From positions 124,001-188,000 of the forward strand of contig JBJLEF010000005.1 in the NCBI GenBank assembly GCA_045565995.1: a stretch of 64,000 nucleotides of DNA, written 5' to 3'. The position numbers were made by a program, and so were the translations under genes. This document shows, piece by piece, positions 60,367 to 64,000 of this stretch. Below the pieces are notes generated by a model. The model made no database searches, had not been told where the DNA came from, and was given only the letters and a program-made list of their open reading frames with translations. Each line of letters starts with the position of its first letter. Position 1 is the first letter of the stretch. The DNA comes from UBA721 sp002705165. Lineage in GTDB: Bacteria; Planctomycetota; Planctomycetia; Pirellulales; Pirellulaceae.

Positions 60367-62286
60367 TTACGAGCCGGACTTCCACCAAATTTCAGAAATC
60401 TTCTCGGGCGTGTCACCATAAGCTCCGGTAAAGGCGTCTTTGAAGTTAGCACCATTGCTAACAGCCTTCACAAGTACATTCCAACGAGCCTGATTTCCCC
60501 TCAGGAATTGGACATAGCTATAGGAAAGTAAAGCACCGTCTTCACCCCCGAGTTTCCCTGTAACAATATCGGACGATTTTGCGGCACGACTCGCTGCAGT
60601 GGCAACCGATTCTTTCCAAGCATCGATACGTGCATCCCCCTTAACGACCTGAGCCGCGAGCACTCGCGACATACCATTCGAAAACCATGTAGGTACATCC
60701 CCCATACTCCGAGCGTAGATACCAGCCACATGTTCAGCCACCAGCCCATCAAAGGTATATTCTTCCGAACGTGGAATCAAAACGGTTCCGTAGGCATCAA
60801 CGATGTCGTAATTGAAATGCCCCTTCCACTGGCGTGGCAAGGATCTTTTCTCGATCATCGTACCAAACTCACCATAGTCGTATCTTTGGTTAAAGAAGTA
60901 GAGGGTGATCTTACCTTTAAGTAGCGGTTTGTCGGCTGGCAATTTAAGTGCTACGCCAACTTTCTTGGCAATGGCTTCTGCCTGCGTACCGTACTCTGTC
61001 AGACGAGCTTCTGTTTGCGTACCAAGCAAGTGAAAATTTACACTATTGGCGGTCGCGTGATTGATACCCGGCATTGCCAGATTCCAGTTGGAAGCAGCCA
61101 ATGCGGTACGCTGGGCTGCCAGTTCCTGGTGGGTACTGTTTTCAGCAACCGCGATCGCCACAACCCGCCGAATATTACTGGTGAAATCCAATCCATCGAA
61201 GGTGGCGCCTTCTTTAATCCATGTTGTGACAATCTCCATTTGAGCATCATCTAACGGATCGCGTCCCCGAGGCATACGCTGACCGCCACCCGTTCCCAGC
61301 AGTTTTTTCACCAGAAAACTTTCGTCCGGATTACCCGGTAAAATTGGAGGCCCATTCTCCCCCCCCCGCATCATGGCACTAAACGAGGCCAGGTCAAATC
61401 GCCCCGAAGGACGATCGCCAAAGCCGTGACAAGAAGCACAATTCTGCATCAAAATCGGGGCCACATCATTTTTAAAACTCACTGTCTCCGTCCCCGTGGA
61501 CTTCATTGGCTTTACAACAGGCAAATCACCGACACTGGCATTAGGATTCAAATCGACAAGCAACTCTTTAGAATCATCCGCATCATACTCGGCCCCTTCA
61601 TTAATCCATTTTTTTAGCACAGCCAATTCAACCTCGGTAATCTTTAACCCACCACGAGGCATATCTCCTTCTTCGATCACTTCAATCAATCGACTTCCGG
61701 CGGCATCTTTAGCAAAAATAACGACACCCGCATCAGGGCCTTTCATCAAAGTCTCAAACGACTCCATGCTAAACATCCCCCGCGCCTGTCTCACATGGCA
61801 GTTTCCGCATTTGGCCATCAAAATCGGAGTTACGTGATTCACAAAGCTCACCTTACCTTCCGGCACGGCATCCAAAGTCATCGGGCCATTGCCGGGATTA
61901 CCTGGGTTTGCCGGAGGTTTAGGCATTGGTTTAGCCACGATCGGCTGCTTTAGTGCAGGAAGCTCAATTCCTTCGAGTTCGAGCAAAGCATGCGCTTTTT
62001 TCAACATGTTATAGACTTTCGAGTACAAAGCCAGACGTTGCTGATCAGCGCCCTTCATCTGTTCCTCAAACTCTTTTTGAACTTCTTCGACCAGGTCTGC
62101 CGATTCATCAATTTTCCCTTGAGCAAACCAGTTGCCGGCACGAGTAATCTTAATGCGAAGTGCATTTTCAGCCTTCCGCATTTGAGGAGTGAGCGTAACC
62201 TGGGCGGTGGCTGTATCTAGGACTGTCAGAGACAGAAGTAAACCCAATAACGTGACATAGTTAGATTGTTTGACGATTGCTAACAT
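60367..62286 (-). CDS. Di-heme PSCyt1-type protein with degenerate peptidase-like tail
   Basis: The 639-residue exported protein has a signal peptide (ending TATAQ, near residue 29), a coiled-coil-like stretch (about 35-110) and two planctomycete cytochrome c modules. The hemes are CGNCH (C160-H164) and CASCH (C283-H287), each followed by the repeated pattern FDLASF...MMRGGENG and WI.EGA.fD, so the modules are a duplication. The C-terminal 250 residues resemble DUF1570/gluzincin peptidases by the segment GDVPTWFSNGMSRVLAAQ, but the zinc motif HExxH is replaced by VAEHV, so peptidase activity is unlikely. It is probably cotranscribed with the APH-type kinase gene. Confidence 0.8.
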   Translation of the reverse strand: MLAIVKQSNYVTLLGLLLSLTVLDTATAQVTLTPQMRKAENALRIKITRAGNWFAQGKIDESADLVEEVQKEFEEQMKGADQQRLALYSKVYNMLKKAHALLELEGIELPALKQPIVAKPMPKPPANPGNPGNGPMTLDAVPEGKVSFVNHVTPILMAKCGNCHVRQARGMFSMESFETLMKGPDAGVVIFAKDAAGSRLIEVIEEGDMPRGGLKITEVELAVLKKWINEGAEYDADDSKELLVDLNPNASVGDLPVVKPMKSTGTETVSFKNDVAPILMQNCASCHGFGDRPSGRFDLASFSAMMRGGENGPPILPGNPDESFLVKKLLGTGGGQRMPRGRDPLDDAQMEIVTTWIKEGATFDGLDFTSNIRRVVAIAVAENSTHQELAAQRTALAASNWNLAMPGINHATANSVNFHLLGTQTEARLTEYGTQAEAIAKKVGVALKLPADKPLLKGKITLYFFNQRYDYGEFGTMIEKRSLPRQWKGHFNYDIVDAYGTVLIPRSEEYTFDGLVAEHVAGIYARSMGDVPTWFSNGMSRVLAAQVVKGDARIDAWKESVATAASRAAKSSDIVTGKLGGEDGALLSYSYVQFLRGNQARWNVLVKAVSNGANFKDAFTGAYGDTPEKISEIWWKSGS

Positions 62287-62374
62287 CTTCTCAAATTCTC
62301 ATGCATCTTAATATGAAAGACCGGCGTTGTGATAAAGCATCCACCGCATGGCCCGTTGCGTTCCTCTATGATTA

Positions 62375-63913
62375 TTAACGTCTCGACTCTGAGAATCCAG
62401 ACGAAACTATATGTTCTATTTCCAGAAGCAAACTTTGTGGATCAGGAGTCGCATTTTCCACCTTCGAGGTTAGACTCTGTATTGCCACAAGCAAACCAGC
62501 CAGCAATAACAAACCTCCGAGGGTAATAGCAAGCATTTTCCAAATCCCGCCGTTGCTAGCCAGCACTCGGTTGGCCTTGGTATCAAGCAAACTATTTGAG
62601 GTGTTTTGAAAAGCTTGTCCACCAACCTCCTCCCCTAAGGTAATACGGCTACTACCGAAACCTATCAAACTATCTGAAACCACCTGACTGCTTTCTGCAA
62701 TAGCTGAATATTCCCCCATGAGTTGGATCGAAGACTGCACATTGGCAATCGCTCCCTTGTTCGCCACAGCAACCGCAGCATGCATAGCCTGCGCTACACT
62801 TTCTGTCGATTGACCTACATCGGCCCGTTGCGGCAAATGCACAACATCCTGTTTAGCCGGCGTGATATCAATTCCCTGTGATTTTAGCCAAGCTTCTAAT
62901 TCCTCTGCGACTTCTCTGCCGGACTGAAATCTATGGTCAGGATTCTTTTGCAGCATCTTGAAACAGATACTTCCAAGTCTTTTCGGACAATCCTCTCGAT
63001 CGATTCGAATATCGGGTGGCGTTTTAGTTTGATGCTGAGCAATACGTTGTGCCAAAGTACCCTCTGGAAAAGGAGGATGTCCGGTAAGAAGATAATACAA
63101 TGTACAGCCGAGACCATAAATATCTGCTCGGCCATCAATCTCATGACTATTTAAAGCCTGTTCTGGAGCAAGATAATCAGCGGTCCCCAGCACTTTCTCA
63201 TTATGCTTGTCCGTGAGCCCTGCCAGATCTGAATGCTCTTCTTCCATGAGAGCAAGGCCCATGTCAAGAATCTTGATCGAGTCCTGTTCATCTACAAGCA
63301 GGTTGGCTGGCTTTACATCTCGATGCACCATCGAGGAGTCATGGGCGTGTTGCAATCCCCGTGCTGACTCGTAGATATATTTAGCAGCTTGCAAATACTC
63401 TAAAGGCCCATCTTCTTTTACGATTGTCATCAGATCTCGCCCAGGAACGTATTCCATTACGAGATAGTGAGTCTGCCCCTGATTGTCGACATCATAGGCG
63501 CGAACAATATTCGGATGATCCAGTGCCGCTGTCGCCTGAGCCTCTCGATGAAAACGTTCAAGATAGGAGGAGTCATCGACTCGGTTACGAGGTAATACTT
63601 TGATCGCCCGCAAACGACGCATGAGCGTGTGTTCAGCCAAATAGACACTGCTCATCCCACCGGCCCCGATGTGCCCTAAGAGTTTGTACTTCCCGAGAAA
63701 GAAACCCTTATATTTTTGATTCAGCAACTTTTCACGATGCCAGGTCGTAATCAGATTCTTGACCACCATGAAATCAGCGATTTTCTCAGCGCTATTCGGG
63801 ATCGAGCCGTTGTTTTCATCCTTACAGGCCTGCAAACCTTTCTTCAACTCAGCATCCGACAATAGCTTGCTGCGTCGCAGGAGTTCCAGAAATTGTCGAG
63901 CGGTAATACTCAT
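62375..63913 (-). CDS. Transmembrane Ser/Thr protein kinase, probably active
   Basis: The 512-residue protein has an N-terminal helical domain (about 1-70), a Hanks-type kinase domain (about 73-345), a linker and one membrane helix (about 460-481), with a short periplasmic tail. Catalytic residues are intact: the glycine loop GHIGAGGMSSVYLA, K105 in AIKVL, HRDVKPAN (H197-N204) and the metal Asp D217 in DMG (instead of DFG). It should phosphorylate Ser/Thr of cytoplasmic partners; FHA proteins such as that at 8.6-10.3 kb are natural readers. The N-terminal domain resembles that of the pseudokinase at 47.7 kb. No PASTA domain is present, and the signal sensed is unknown. Confidence 0.92.
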   Translation of the reverse strand: MSITARQFLELLRRSKLLSDAELKKGLQACKDENNGSIPNSAEKIADFMVVKNLITTWHREKLLNQKYKGFFLGKYKLLGHIGAGGMSSVYLAEHTLMRRLRAIKVLPRNRVDDSSYLERFHREAQATAALDHPNIVRAYDVDNQGQTHYLVMEYVPGRDLMTIVKEDGPLEYLQAAKYIYESARGLQHAHDSSMVHRDVKPANLLVDEQDSIKILDMGLALMEEEHSDLAGLTDKHNEKVLGTADYLAPEQALNSHEIDGRADIYGLGCTLYYLLTGHPPFPEGTLAQRIAQHQTKTPPDIRIDREDCPKRLGSICFKMLQKNPDHRFQSGREVAEELEAWLKSQGIDITPAKQDVVHLPQRADVGQSTESVAQAMHAAVAVANKGAIANVQSSIQLMGEYSAIAESSQVVSDSLIGFGSSRITLGEEVGGQAFQNTSNSLLDTKANRVLASNGGIWKMLAITLGGLLLLAGLLVAIQSLTSKVENATPDPQSLLLEIEHIVSSGFSESRR

Positions 63914-64000
63914 CTTTGCCCGAATTGAGAATGAACGTATCGAAAAGGAATGATCGAATCCTTAGTTTATCACGGGAACGGTTGATTCATTCAATGGAGT

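Overview
This 64 kb window is chromosomal DNA of roughly 50% G+C from a bacterium of the phylum Planctomycetota, most likely of the order Planctomycetales or a close relative. The evidence is the mix of a DUF1549/DUF1553 gene followed by a Tat-exported DUF1501 gene, a DUF1080 protein, planctomycete-type cytochrome c modules fused to PA14 or degenerate peptidase domains, FHA and Ser/Thr kinase signalling proteins, and lipoproteins with TPR or HEAT repeats. KdsA implies an LPS-bearing outer membrane. I see no prophage, insertion sequence, CRISPR array or rRNA operon. Gene density is normal, and most genes are housekeeping or envelope genes.

Layout. 1-1.9 kb: the 5' end of a TPR gene, tRNA-Thr(CGU) with its promoter, a compact three-way-junction inverted repeat, and a diacylglycerol-kinase-family gene. 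1.9-10.3 kb (minus strand): a TPR lipoprotein, kdsA, a GH10-like protein without catalytic glutamates, a DUF1080 protein, purC, and an FHA-GAF-PP2C phosphatase. 10.5-15 kb: tRNA-Gln(CUG), a strong bidirectional terminator, then a penta-heme/PA14 cytochrome and a beta-propeller protein. 15.2-24.9 kb: glyS, a Rieske/cytochrome b-c pair (a bc-type quinol oxidising complex), nrnA, ribF-nnrD-larB and a glycosyltransferase. 25-31 kb: argG, a lipoprotein, pyrB with a dihydroorotase-like gene that has lost metal ligands, a NYN-domain nuclease gene and mqnE. 31-35 kb: a HEAT lipoprotein and the late menaquinone genes mqnP-ubiX-menG. 35-43 kb (plus strand): comB, a sodium:solute symporter, panD, an M24 peptidase, accB-accC and a PPi-type phosphofructokinase. 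43-46 kb: hisDCB. 46.5-52.7 kb: threonine aldolase, then a transmembrane pseudokinase and a zinc-ribbon/transmembrane partner protein. 52.7-56.2 kb: an EF-hand protein, DUF1549/1553 and DUF1501. 56.2-60.3 kb: DAHP synthase preceded by a transcription attenuator, a cupin, an unusual enolase and an APH-type kinase. 60.3-64 kb: a di-heme protein with a degenerate peptidase-like tail and an active transmembrane Ser/Thr kinase.

How the genes fit together. The MqnE/MqnP/UbiX/MenG genes point to menaquinone made by the futalosine route, which would feed the Rieske/cytochrome b-c complex at 17-19.6 kb. KdsA, DAHP synthase and enolase all centre on phosphoenolpyruvate. PPi-PFK, AccBC, PanD, PurC, PyrB, ArgG and HisDCB are scattered biosynthetic genes rather than large pathway operons.

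The most interesting signals are: (a) a complete ribosome-mediated attenuator in front of the DAHP synthase gene, with a 26-codon leader peptide containing Phe-Tyr-Trp-Ser-Phe-Phe-Phe, a GCAA-loop hairpin, a 9-bp antiterminator and a 10-bp terminator with a U run; (b) four apparent pseudoenzymes or altered enzymes (GH10-like, dihydroorotase-like, pseudokinase, enolase with two changed active-site positions); (c) the pseudokinase/zinc-ribbon gene pair, whose N-terminal domain resembles that of the active kinase at the right end; and (d) the three-way-junction element at 562-654. All functional calls come from reading the sequence and recalling families; no database search was run.
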